From Siphonobacter curvatus (lineage in GTDB: Bacteria > Bacteroidota > Bacteroidia > Cytophagales > Spirosomataceae): 64,000 bases of DNA. Of this stretch, positions 35,119 through 42,445 are shown piece after piece; positions within the stretch are counted from its first letter, which is position 1; every line of letters begins with the position of its first letter. Made by a program: the position numbers and the translations under genes. Under the pieces are notes generated by a model that worked only from the letters and a program-made list of their open reading frames with translations, was not told where the DNA came from and made no database searches. The stretch is taken from NCBI RefSeq assembly GCF_002943425.1, contig NZ_PTRA01000001.1, positions 2,046,001 through 2,110,000 of the forward strand, written 5' to 3'.

Positions 35119-35561
35119 AAGTATTAGTAGTTTCGCCTGTACAGAAAGATCCTTTTAAAGATAAAAATATTCCATTTAGAGTTGAAATTGAACCATTGAT
35201 CGAAATGAATAGACTTTTGTATTCCTTCCATTATAGTTTTGTTTCATTGAAACAGTCAGAGAAGTGGCGGCTTTGAAGACAGGTTCATATTAAAGCCTAC
35301 CCGTGAAGACGAGTAGGCTTTTTCATTATCGTATCTACAAGCTTTAGGTTCAACACCCGTAATAACCATCCATCCATTTATTCATTCTAAAGGGTAAGAT
35401 TGAAATTTAGAGTTTAAAGGAAAATTTCTTGTTGAAAGTAATGGGTTAACACTGTTCTGCTACTCAATCAAAGCATTTGTCAATACCTTATTTACTCGAA
35501 CTCCTCAGTGCTTTACAGGTCAACAAAGTCTTTAGCTGTTACATAATTATATTTTTTCATT
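35119..35561. other. gene-free stretch with R3-like hairpin
   Basis: No gene. A hairpin at 35293-35324 (AGCCTAC/GTAGGCT plus T5) is likely the terminator of the upstream gene; it resembles the R3 hairpins at 39795-39835 and 50221-50259. Confidence 0.5.
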
Positions 35562-35666
35562 ATGGAAGATTTTGATGTACTTTTACTGGTCTTTCTAGCT
35601 CCATTTCTTTTGTATCTTCTCATTCAAAAATACCTAGATTGGAAAAATAAAATATGTAAGATGTGA
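35562..35666 (+). CDS. possible small membrane protein (34 aa)
   Basis: A 34-codon frame (MEDFDVLLLVFLAPFLLYLL then IQKYLDWKNK and a basic end) that reads as one transmembrane helix with a charged tail. Its composition is protein-like, but no ribosome binding site or homologue can be named. Confidence 0.35.
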   Translation: MEDFDVLLLVFLAPFLLYLLIQKYLDWKNKICKM

Positions 35667-35752
35667 TGACAGCAGTGGAACAGACTAACCGTACAAGATT
35701 ATAGAAGCATGTAGTGGTAAAAAGAGTAAATATTTACGAATAGCATTGCAGG

Positions 35753-36031
35753 TTAATGGATGTGTGGGGGGCGGGTATTAATTTCTTCAAGAATGGCTTG
35801 ATAATCTTTCTGGGCTTCAAGTAACGCTCTTTGTAATTGCTCATAGTCGTGATTCAAAGAGCCAAGCAGTAGAATAGCATTTTCTAAAGTTTCTACCTTG
35901 TGTAAGGCGTAATAGGTTCTCTTCGTGTCTTCAGACTTATCTTCCAAAAGTAGTCTGAACGTTAAAAGTGAAGACGACTGGGTATTCGCTAAGGACACAA
36001 GGATGCGTTCTAGAAGTAGTGGTTCAATCAT
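35753..36031 (-). CDS. hypothetical protein (92 aa)
   Basis: A 92-residue soluble, Leu/Glu-rich protein that is probably all alpha-helical (e.g. LLLERILVSLANTQSSS and YEQLQRALLEAQKDYQ). No family recognised. Its upstream region carries repeat R5, which is also found upstream of the minus-strand gene at 44827-44970. Confidence 0.55.
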   Translation of the reverse strand: MIEPLLLERILVSLANTQSSSLLTFRLLLEDKSEDTKRTYYALHKVETLENAILLLGSLNHDYEQLQRALLEAQKDYQAILEEINTRPPHIH

Positions 36032-36053
36032 GACGGTGTAGGGTTATACACCG

Positions 36054-36113
36054 CAAGTTAAAGGGCTGGATAGACGCGGGCAAACCATTCGTCTAATAGC
36101 CTATTAGCGAAGG
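36054..36113. repeat. R5 repeat, unit A
   Basis: About 60 bp, starting GTTAAAGGGCTGGATAGACG, with about 85-90% identity by eye to 44994-45051 (AAATTAAAGGGCTGGATAGA...). In both places it lies just upstream of a minus-strand small gene and may carry its promoter. Confidence 0.7.
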
Positions 36114-36160
36114 AAAGGTTATTAAGGATATATTGATAATTTGCACTTTTAAAACTTACA

Positions 36161-36471
36161 ATGATTAGATATGAGCTGGGTTAACATCAGTCATGGTATC
36201 ATTCCTACTGTGACGAAGAATGGGAGCCTGCTTCTGGAGTGAGTATTTCCACGTTAGATAATCCAGGTTGGCTGGTAAAAGTTGACTTGACAGGAACCTG
36301 CCTTCAAGTAACTCAGTTAGAATATCAATTAATTGATCACGGAGATAATGATTGGTATGGATACTCTATTGAAAATAATGTTTTCAAGGTTGTGGTGATG
36401 CATTTAAGCTTTCGGTCATTATAAACGTATTTCGGCAATTAGTATATAAAAAAGACAATAGCACTGCATAG
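36161..36471 (+). pseudogene. broken Imm53-family immunity gene
   Basis: Translating across two lesions gives an immunity protein 53 (Imm53) pattern: SWYHSYCDEEWEPASG, VSISTLDNPGWLVKVDLTGT, DNDWYGYSIENNVF and, in another frame, QGCGDAFKLSVIINVFRQ. Lesion 1 is an in-frame TAA at 36182-36184, seven codons after ATG 36161. Lesion 2 is a loss of one T in GTTTTC near 36383, after which the frame shifts and the conserved C-terminus continues to TAG 36471. Imm53 proteins normally neutralise a polymorphic toxin; none is seen here. Confidence 0.75.
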
Positions 36472-36490
36472 CAAACTCAAGAATCCTAGA

Positions 36491-37560
36491 AGTCATTTAA
36501 GTGAATGCATAAGAGAACACTATAGGCGTTCGGGCGTGAAAAGGAACCTGTCAAACCCTCCCCGGTAGCTTGAGGTATCTGTCCCCCTCCGGGATGTTTC
36601 GTGTAAGACTCTTACATAATTTCCAATCCTTCCGGAGCAGGCATTTCTTTGATACCTTTCTGTTTAGAAATCCAGTCCCATAGCTGTGAGGTTAATTCTT
36701 CAAAACGTTTAACTTTTATCCACTCCAAGGGGCTTGGTCTACAGGCCGGATTGTAGGTTACTCGTTTAACAATCCCCTTATAGCGTATCGTTAAAATATG
36801 CGAAAAAAAAGCGAAGCCGCCACTGGAACAATCGAATTCTTCTGGAAAATGCATGAAGTCTGCTTCGCAAAAAGCTCGATAAAAGGCCTTCTTTTGAGCG
36901 AAAGATAAAGGGATATGCCGCACCGAATCACCTCTTACATAGTGTTTAGTATAGGTGCCCTTAGCGGAGTCATAAACATCTAAAGGTATAGTTTGATAAA
37001 CAAATGAAAAATCAGCTGGCATTTGCTCATCGTACTTGCTTTGGCAGGCAGAGAAAAAAGTAGTGATCAGCAGAAGAACGGCTAGGGATAAACGAGGCAT
37101 AGGATGAGGCTAGAGATTATAGCACCGAATCTACGCAAATCGGTCAAACCAACAGCGTATTAGATAGCTAACCCTAATTCGAAAAGCCGTAATCGGCTGA
37201 TTATGAATGGTGTAATTTTCCTCCGGGCGGGGTGTTGAGGTTATTCATTAGGAAGAGCTTTTGCAATGGATTTATATAGCTAAGTGGCCATTCGCTTCGC
37301 TCTTTTGCAAAAGGTAATCCTGAGTTACCTTTAGATTCAGGGAGTCTAATTTTAGATTATCCGTCATCCAATGGATAGGTATTAAGTCAATTGGTATCAA
37401 TCGCTTACTCGGAATGGGGGTAGGTTCGTAGGCACACTTTAAGGCGATTTGGGATTAATGGAGAGGTCAACTCAAAACTGAGTCGGCTAAATACCGGTGA
37501 AGGTGATAGTACAATATCTCCAAAAACGATACTTAGAATAGCAATCTCAGAAGATGTTGA
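36491..37560. repeat. R1 repeat module, unit A
   Basis: About 1.07 kb collinear with 45673-47300. Shared blocks are GTCATTTAAGTGAATG, CCTGTCAAACCCTCCCCGG, the lipoprotein gene itself, CCTCCGGGCGGGG, GGCCATTCGCTTCGCTC, CTTTTGCAAAAGGTAATCC, GAGTTACCTT and GGTCAACTCAAAACTGAGTC. The unit-B copy has about 200 extra bp and a 90-aa gene inserted. No other gene is supported between 37101 and 37588. Confidence 0.75.
36612..37100 (-). CDS. lipoprotein, paralogue of 45791-46288
   Basis: A 162-residue predicted lipoprotein with lipobox FFSAC-QS after a 19-residue signal. Roughly 60% identical by eye to the protein at 45791-46288; the shared core includes SKYDE.MPADFSFV, IPLS...KKAFY.AFCEADF and YKG....VTYNP.C. 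The function is unknown; the small secreted cysteine-containing fold and its surroundings suggest an immunity or stress-type lipoprotein, but nothing proves this. Part of repeat module R1. Confidence 0.75.
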   Translation of the reverse strand: MPRLSLAVLLLITTFFSACQSKYDEQMPADFSFVYQTIPLDVYDSAKGTYTKHYVRGDSVRHIPLSFAQKKAFYRAFCEADFMHFPEEFDCSSGGFAFFSHILTIRYKGIVKRVTYNPACRPSPLEWIKVKRFEELTSQLWDWISKQKGIKEMPAPEGLEIM

Positions 37561-37588
37561 TTTTTGCAATTGCTTATTGATCATAAAC

Positions 37589-38530
37589 ATGGTTAAAGAA
37601 GATTCCATCAAAACGTACTATTTCCGTATTAACAGATGTATTGACTACATCAAAGCTCATCTGGACCAGCCACTTACGCTAGAGGACCTTGCTCACGAAT
37701 CAAACTTCTCTAAGTATCACTTTCACCGGGTTTTCAGGCAAGTTACGGGCTATGCTCTCCATGATTTTATCAGAAACGCAAGAATCGAAAGGGCCTGCTT
37801 TTACTTAAAACATGATCCACTAAAGCCGATTAGTGAGATTGCCTACGCGTGCGGATTTACTAATGCGGTATCCTTTTCTAGAAGCTTTAAGCAAGTGCAT
37901 CACCTCAGTGCAAGCGAATGGCGGTTAGAACAAGCAAATAGCAAGATCGGTATAGTGGATAGCAAGATCAGTGAAGACCAGGGATTCATCCAAGGCTACC
38001 TTGCATCGAAACTAAATCGCAGGACTTCTTCTATGATCTCTCCCAATCTACCTCTGCAGGTTAAGCTGAAACAAATGCAGAGCTTCAAAGTAGCCTTTAT
38101 CCGTAACCTAAACATTCATCAGCACGACAGTGAAACGTTTGAAAAGATGTTTGACACCCTGTTTGCCTGGGCTGGGCCCCGAGGCCTGATCCACTTTCCT
38201 CAAACGAAAGCACTGACGATATTCCGTAGTAATCCGAATCCTTCCGGAATGATACAAGCTGATGTGGCCCTGTCTGTACCCGAGGAGGTAGCTGGCGATG
38301 GCATCATTGGTACTGCCGAGATCACCGGCGGTCTATTTGCAGTGGTTTACAAAGAGGGCACCATGGAGGAATGCCAAGAAAGCTGGCAATATTTCTTCAG
38401 TCAGTGGCTGCCAGCGAATGGGTACCGGCCGGATCATCGCAATTTTTATATGAGCCATTTAAATGACCATAAAATGCATCCTCTCAGGCATTATATCTAC
38501 GAAATGTACGTGCCTGTAATGCCATTGTAA
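37589..38530 (+). CDS. AraC-family regulator with GyrI-like effector domain
   Basis: A 313-residue transcription factor starting at ATG 37589 (MVKEDSIKTYYFR); a TTG four codons earlier is less likely. Residues about 10-105 form the two helix-turn-helix AraC DNA-binding domain (HESNFSKYHFHRVFRQVTG and IAYACGFTNAVSFSRSFK). After a linker, residues 150-313 are a GyrI-like/SOUL small-molecule-binding domain (LPLQVKLKQMQSFKVAFIR ... YEMYVPV). This N-AraC/C-GyrI order is that of Rob-like regulators, which sense drugs or lipids. Confidence 0.9.
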   Translation: MVKEDSIKTYYFRINRCIDYIKAHLDQPLTLEDLAHESNFSKYHFHRVFRQVTGYALHDFIRNARIERACFYLKHDPLKPISEIAYACGFTNAVSFSRSFKQVHHLSASEWRLEQANSKIGIVDSKISEDQGFIQGYLASKLNRRTSSMISPNLPLQVKLKQMQSFKVAFIRNLNIHQHDSETFEKMFDTLFAWAGPRGLIHFPQTKALTIFRSNPNPSGMIQADVALSVPEEVAGDGIIGTAEITGGLFAVVYKEGTMEECQESWQYFFSQWLPANGYRPDHRNFYMSHLNDHKMHPLRHYIYEMYVPVMPL

Positions 38531-38533
38531 GAT

Positions 38534-38559
38534 AAAAAGCCCCATACAAGGGGCTTTTT
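38534..38559 (+). terminator. intrinsic terminator of the AraC gene
   Basis: AAAAAGCCCC/GGGGCTTTTT with loop ATACAA, 3 bp after the stop. Confidence 0.8.
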
Positions 38560-38714
38560 ATTAAAGGCGTTGGAGACGTAGCAACCGGCCTGCGTTGGAG
38601 CCTTTACCTATCCTGCTCAAACGCTAGTTTGAAGTCCTCTTATCTTACAAATTAACAGACTACGATACAACTAATGAAAATGGAAAGGGGTCTTAGCTAA
38701 AAACTACTCGAGCT

Positions 38715-39083
38715 ATGAAGCACTTCTTAGGCCTAGTAATCATTCTAAGTATTCTTTCTGCGTGCCGGAAGGAATCACTTGACTCTAAAACTTCACGTTG
38801 TCAAAATGCTGCCTATCCGTATGAGCGGACATCGGAGGTGCATCTGGTATCAGCTACTGTTCGAGCAGCAGTAATGAACAACCAGCCCATCAATGAGTAC
38901 TGGATTTATCCAAGCGATAGTAGGCAAGTAGGTCCATTAACCCCCTGCAACCTGCCCATAGAATTCCAAAAAGATAGCTTGAAAGTTAAAATTAGCGGCT
39001 ACATGCTAAGCTTTCCAGGAATGGAATATATGGACTTAACAGCTTTCCCTTTTGAAGTAACAGAGATTCAGCTAGCAAAATAG
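38715..39083 (+). CDS. small lipoprotein of unknown function
   Basis: A 122-residue predicted lipoprotein, lipobox ILSAC-RK at residue 17. The mature part is beta-rich with two further cysteines (residues 29 and 77) that could form a disulfide. No family recognised. Immediately followed by repeat R2. Confidence 0.65.
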   Translation: MKHFLGLVIILSILSACRKESLDSKTSRCQNAAYPYERTSEVHLVSATVRAAVMNNQPINEYWIYPSDSRQVGPLTPCNLPIEFQKDSLKVKISGYMLSFPGMEYMDLTAFPFEVTEIQLAK

Positions 39084-39116
39084 GAAACCTGGAGCGTATT
39101 AAACAGCCATTGGTTA

Positions 39117-39236
39117 AAGGTGAAATGTCTGCACTCGCATGCAAGCACCTACCCGAAACCCGGTATTTCTCCATCTTTCCGATCAAGACCTCTTTGTAGA
39201 GGACTAATATATAGTAGCTAGCTAAATTGGATAGAT
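39117..39236. repeat. R2 repeat, unit A (cassette-free site)
   Basis: About 120 bp: TGAAATGTCT, then the 20-mer GCACTCGCATGCAAGCACCT (39131-39150), then CCCGGTATTTCTC, CTCTTTGTAGAGG and AATATATAGTAG.TAGCTAA. In unit B the same left and right flanks are separated by a 480-bp insert carrying a zinc-ribbon gene (see 49521-50020). Confidence 0.8.
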
Positions 39237-39252
39237 GTAAGGCTTTTCAGTA

Positions 39253-39765
39253 TCAGTTTGGCAATGGAGCTGGCGGGGGCGGTGGTAGGGGTACATAGCT
39301 TCCAAAATGGATTTTTTTAGAAGTGGGTTTCAACTCTAACGTGTCAAAGAGTGGTGTTAAGCTGTAAGCTAAAGCCACAATGCTTGGCGAAGCTACGTTA
39401 GAATAACCGCCGGCCTTGTGTACAGTGCGGTTTGCTTGGTGTATCCAAAGATTGTAGGTAAAAGCATCAGCAACTATTCCTGTTGAGGCACTATCCGCTT
39501 CATAATGATAAAGGGAGTCGATAGCGATGTTTAATTTATGAATGACACTTGAGTCAACTTGCCCCTGAAAATAATTAGTTTCAATATCACGATGTTTCCA
39601 AAATAGCACTGTTCCATCCTTTGCAATTTTAAAAGAATAGTTACGTGGAAGGTATTCACCTACAAAGCTACCCTCAAGTGTATCAAAAGCAGGCTGGTAC
39701 GTGTTTACTTTAGGCCCAGGACTACAGGCAGACACAAGCCAGGCAAGCAGTAAGCATCGTTTCAT
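39253..39765 (-). CDS. lipoprotein of unknown function
   Basis: A 170-residue predicted lipoprotein from ATG 39765 (MKRCLLLAWLVSAC-SPG); the open frame eight codons further upstream has no signal. The mature part contains FDTLEGSFVGEYLPR, FKIAKDGTVLFWKH and ends in a proline stretch (YVPLPPPPPAPLPN). No family recognised. Downstream on the minus strand it meets repeat R2. Confidence 0.65.
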   Translation of the reverse strand: MKRCLLLAWLVSACSPGPKVNTYQPAFDTLEGSFVGEYLPRNYSFKIAKDGTVLFWKHRDIETNYFQGQVDSSVIHKLNIAIDSLYHYEADSASTGIVADAFTYNLWIHQANRTVHKAGGYSNVASPSIVALAYSLTPLFDTLELKPTSKKIHFGSYVPLPPPPPAPLPN

Positions 39766-39794
39766 AGCGGTGAGGCTGTAAGCAGCCAATATAG

Positions 39795-39835
39795 CAAAGA
39801 AAGCTTACCCGGGACAGCGAGTAGGCTTCTTCATT
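39795..39835. repeat. R3 hairpin repeat, unit A
   Basis: AAGAAAGCTTACCCG and CGAGTAGGCTTCTTCATT form an imperfect hairpin nearly identical to 50221-50259. Probably a terminator between the minus-strand genes. Confidence 0.6.
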
Positions 39836-39848
39836 AGTTGTGTAGGAG

Positions 39849-40811
39849 TTATTTTTGAGCTAAACCACCGAGTTGCTTTTTAATCCAATCAATGTCTGCT
39901 TTTAAGGAAGCTGTCTCACTCTTTAACGTACTTTTTTGGAATTCAAGTGTAGCGTTCTGATTGCTTAAGGAAGCATTCTCCTGTTGAAGCTCTTTGACGG
40001 CGACTTCCAGCTTTTCCACCTTCTCAATGAGTGCTTTGATGGCAATTAGGTTGACGCCATCAAAATCCGCTTGATTAATCGACTTATCTTCTCCGATAGT
40101 CCCTAACTCGTCTTTACCAAAAGCCGCGTAGAAATCCTGAGCCATAGGACCGTAATGACGGTACTGTTTTACATCTTGACCTTTGTAGTTCCAAGTACCG
40201 AGTCGCATGTTGCTGATTTTTTTCAGAAAGGCAGCTCCGTCAGCTGAGCGAAAATTTTCTTTACGCGTGGAGTCAGAGATAACAGACCACGCATTGCCCG
40301 AGCTATTCAGTTTCACGCCAACCGCTGAAGCCTGAGGATCATTCGACGTGTAAAGCATATACCCATTGCCGAATCGCATGGTCAACTGATTGGTAGCAGT
40401 GCTATTAAACACATAACCTCCGTAGTCGCCGATAATCATAGATCCTTGGTAGGAGTTGGTTGAAACATTGTTGCCGATCGCTGTAGAATTGCTGCCACTA
40501 GCGGTAACACGAAATCCAATAGCGAAAGTATTGGCCTTGCTGGCCAGGGCATTATAACCAATACCGAAAGAGCGGATACCTACCTGGGCATTATCCCATT
40601 GATTACCATCAATGCTACCCACCCGAAAGGCCGCTTTATCTGCAAACCAGAGGAGTTTTTCGCCCGCACTGATGACATCCGCTCCGAACAGCACGTCTCT
40701 ATTACCGGCAACGTTGAAGAATGCTTTCGGCGTGGAAGTACCAATACCTATTTGAGCATGTGCAGAAAAGCAGTAGACCCCAAGGCCTAGGGAAAGTAAA
40801 ACGTGTTTCAT
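39849..40811 (-). CDS. secreted YadA-head / S74 endosialidase-chaperone protein
   Basis: A 320-residue exported protein. ATG 40811 starts a signal peptide (MKHVLLSLGLGVYCFSAHAQ); 19 codons further upstream are open but lack signal features. Residues 20-150 have YadA-head-like repeats (YNALASKANTFAIG, GSNSTAIGNNVST) of the kind that form trimeric left-handed beta-rolls. Residues about 185-290 are a Peptidase_S74 intramolecular chaperone domain (SDSTRKENFRSADGAAFLKK, YGPMAQDFYAAFG), followed by a coiled-coil (VEKLEVAVKELQQENASL). Usually a self-cleaving trimerisation device. A host surface fibre is likelier than phage, as no phage genes are near. Confidence 0.85.
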   Translation of the reverse strand: MKHVLLSLGLGVYCFSAHAQIGIGTSTPKAFFNVAGNRDVLFGADVISAGEKLLWFADKAAFRVGSIDGNQWDNAQVGIRSFGIGYNALASKANTFAIGFRVTASGSNSTAIGNNVSTNSYQGSMIIGDYGGYVFNSTATNQLTMRFGNGYMLYTSNDPQASAVGVKLNSSGNAWSVISDSTRKENFRSADGAAFLKKISNMRLGTWNYKGQDVKQYRHYGPMAQDFYAAFGKDELGTIGEDKSINQADFDGVNLIAIKALIEKVEKLEVAVKELQQENASLSNQNATLEFQKSTLKSETASLKADIDWIKKQLGGLAQK

Positions 40812-40898
40812 AGAAGTTAGTAGAAGTAAGTAATGAGGTAAATGTTTGCCTAAACTACATAAAACCAATGACTTATACGCTTTGATTGTTTGATGGTG

Positions 40899-41231
40899 AA
40901 AATATTTCTTGAATTATTTGTGGGAATATTCCACGAGTCCTACGCCTTTGAACCATGCAAACATTTACAAGTATCGAGGAGGCGTTTAAAGGGTAGCTTG
41001 CTCATATCGATCCCTCATTACCAACTGATGTCAAGAAAAGCAAGTTTACAAATGCCTGGAGGGACTATACACACAACAAAGGAACCTCAGATAAGAGAAT
41101 GCTCGAAATCCTTCATGAATATGAGAAAGTCGAGGTTAAGACTGTTGTCAAATTCACTCCTAACTAAGGAGTCTATTTTTACCCTTTTTTGTTAAGATTC
41201 TCTACAAATCAAATCTTAAATCACTGACCAT
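40899..41231 (+). repeat. R4 repeat, unit A
   Basis: A 333-bp block about 95% identical to 51121-51455 by eye, starting AAAATATTTCTTGAATTATT and ending AATC(A/C)CTGACCAT. In each copy it is followed by an integrase remnant and contains a short coding frame interrupted by the same TAG. Confidence 0.85.
40955..41167 (+). pseudogene. 70-codon frame interrupted by TAG (R4, unit A)
   Basis: From ATG 40955 the frame reads MQTFTSIEEAFKG, then TAG at 40994-40996, then continues open for 56 codons (LAHIDPSLPTDVKK, AWRDYTHNKG, EILHEYEKVEVKTVVKF) to TAA 41167. I have no family for it. The protein-like sequence on both sides of the stop suggests a once intact small gene of about 70 codons in front of the integrase. 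Confidence 0.55.
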
Positions 41232-41270
41232 CAGGTACAACAAATTTCATTTCACCCCTCGGCACCAAAA

Positions 41271-41548
41271 GAGCTTCTGCTACTAACGACAACGGAGTTT
41301 CCTGAACGCCTGCAAGAGACCGTTGATTATTACTGGTGTGCGTTTAATACCGGGTTAGCCTACGTAGGCATAAAGCTTTTGAATAAATCCAGCGTAGTTG
41401 AGGTAGGGTATAAACTGTACTTGCAAGGGGCACGTGAGAAAACAGATACGAAGTATTTCGTTCCACATACGGATGCAGAATGAGTTTCTACGTTCGGATG
41501 AGACCACAGCCGCCATGTTGGACCATAAATCAACTAAAGAGCTTAAAA
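41271..41548 (+). pseudogene. tyrosine integrase remnant, unit A
   Basis: Fragments of a Bacteroidota tyrosine recombinase. The first piece holds RLQETVDYYWCAFNTGLAYV and LQGAREKTDTKYFVPH, ending in TGA 41483; a second, in another frame, holds TAAMLDHKSTKELKN, which resembles the C-terminal GH.s..tt..Y box. The N-terminal half is deleted, the gap lying right after R4. Homologous to the longer remnant at 51457-52350. Confidence 0.65.
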
Positions 41549-41895
41549 ACTAGCTGCCGAAATCATCTTCCAGAATGCGAAGACCACACGAGAAGATTAT
41601 GACTCCAACGTCTCTGTACATAAACGTCGAAGACGATGGAAGACAGCACGTAGCCGAGTATCATCGAATCGGATCGAGACCATCTGCCGGCACATTGAAG
41701 ACCCCATGACAGTCCATCACGTATAGATATTTCCGTTCTAAACAATCCATTTTTTTTCAACGCTTTCCTTCTTTCACTGCCCCGCCGTGATTTTAAATAA
41801 TCGAACGACGTCTTCGCTGAACAGAGAGAGCGGCTAAAGGACCTCATCTGGATTGCCATCTACTAACCATTTTCAGCCTCTTAGGGCTTCTCTAG

Positions 41896-42060
41896 GAGGC
41901 TGATCTTTTTCAAACGTTAGAACTACTTAATGCGGTTTCTATTCCCCTTCATCAGCTTGAGGAGGAGGAACGCTACGATGTGGCTGTAGCATTCACGGCA
42001 ATGGTTGAACTATTGAGCAAGCTTGCAAAAGAGCGTCACGACGTCGATGCCCAGGATTAG
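41896..42060 (+). pseudogene. startless open frame, unidentified fragment
   Basis: 54 codons between two TAG stops, reading EADLFQTLELLNAVSIPLHQ and then EEEERYDVAVAFTAMVELL. The heptad-like composition looks coding, but no start is present. The next frame begins with ATG directly after its stop. Between the integrase remnant and this point (41549-41895) only scrambled frames are visible. Confidence 0.3.
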
Positions 42061-42255
42061 ATGGCTTTGGGCAAACGGCAGCTTAAAAAAGATAGCTTTG
42101 AAACCATAAACCCGTCTAGTGTTGCTGAGCGGGTTTATGCGTTTTTAAGTGAGCTTAAAATTCACCAGATAAAGGTTCATGATCAGCTAGGGAAAAAGAA
42201 GGTGATCCATGTAACGAACAACTCCCAAAGCCTTGCAAAACGTTGGGAGTATTAA
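42061..42255 (+). CDS. hypothetical protein (64 aa)
   Basis: A 64-residue basic, soluble protein (MALGKRQLKKDSFETINPSS; central VAERVYAFLSELKIHQIKV). Starts at ATG directly after the TAG of the preceding fragment. No family recognised; it may be a remnant of the same mobile element that left the integrase fragments. A candidate terminator follows at about 42227-42300. Confidence 0.4.
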   Translation: MALGKRQLKKDSFETINPSSVAERVYAFLSELKIHQIKVHDQLGKKKVIHVTNNSQSLAKRWEY

Positions 42256-42445
42256 TGGCCACTTCTCTCCTCATTCACCAGGTGAGAAGCGGGAATAATG
42301 ATAAACAAATTATCTGATAATTAAAAAGTTAGCAATTCAGAAGTAGCTACGGATACTATGCTAGTAGAGCAGGCTAATAGTGCTGGCATGAAAGTAGTAG
42401 AGAAGTCTCCCATCCACTCGACTAGCCTATAATTATCCAATATCT

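Noticed and set aside
40890-41195. 101-codon frame across R4
   Set aside because: Different frame from the protein-like small gene that starts with MQTFTSIEEAF; its peptide is unstructured and the unit-B version ends elsewhere.
41563-41859. 98-codon minus-strand frame
   Set aside because: Low-complexity Ser/Arg-rich peptide over a scrambled relic region; no start context.
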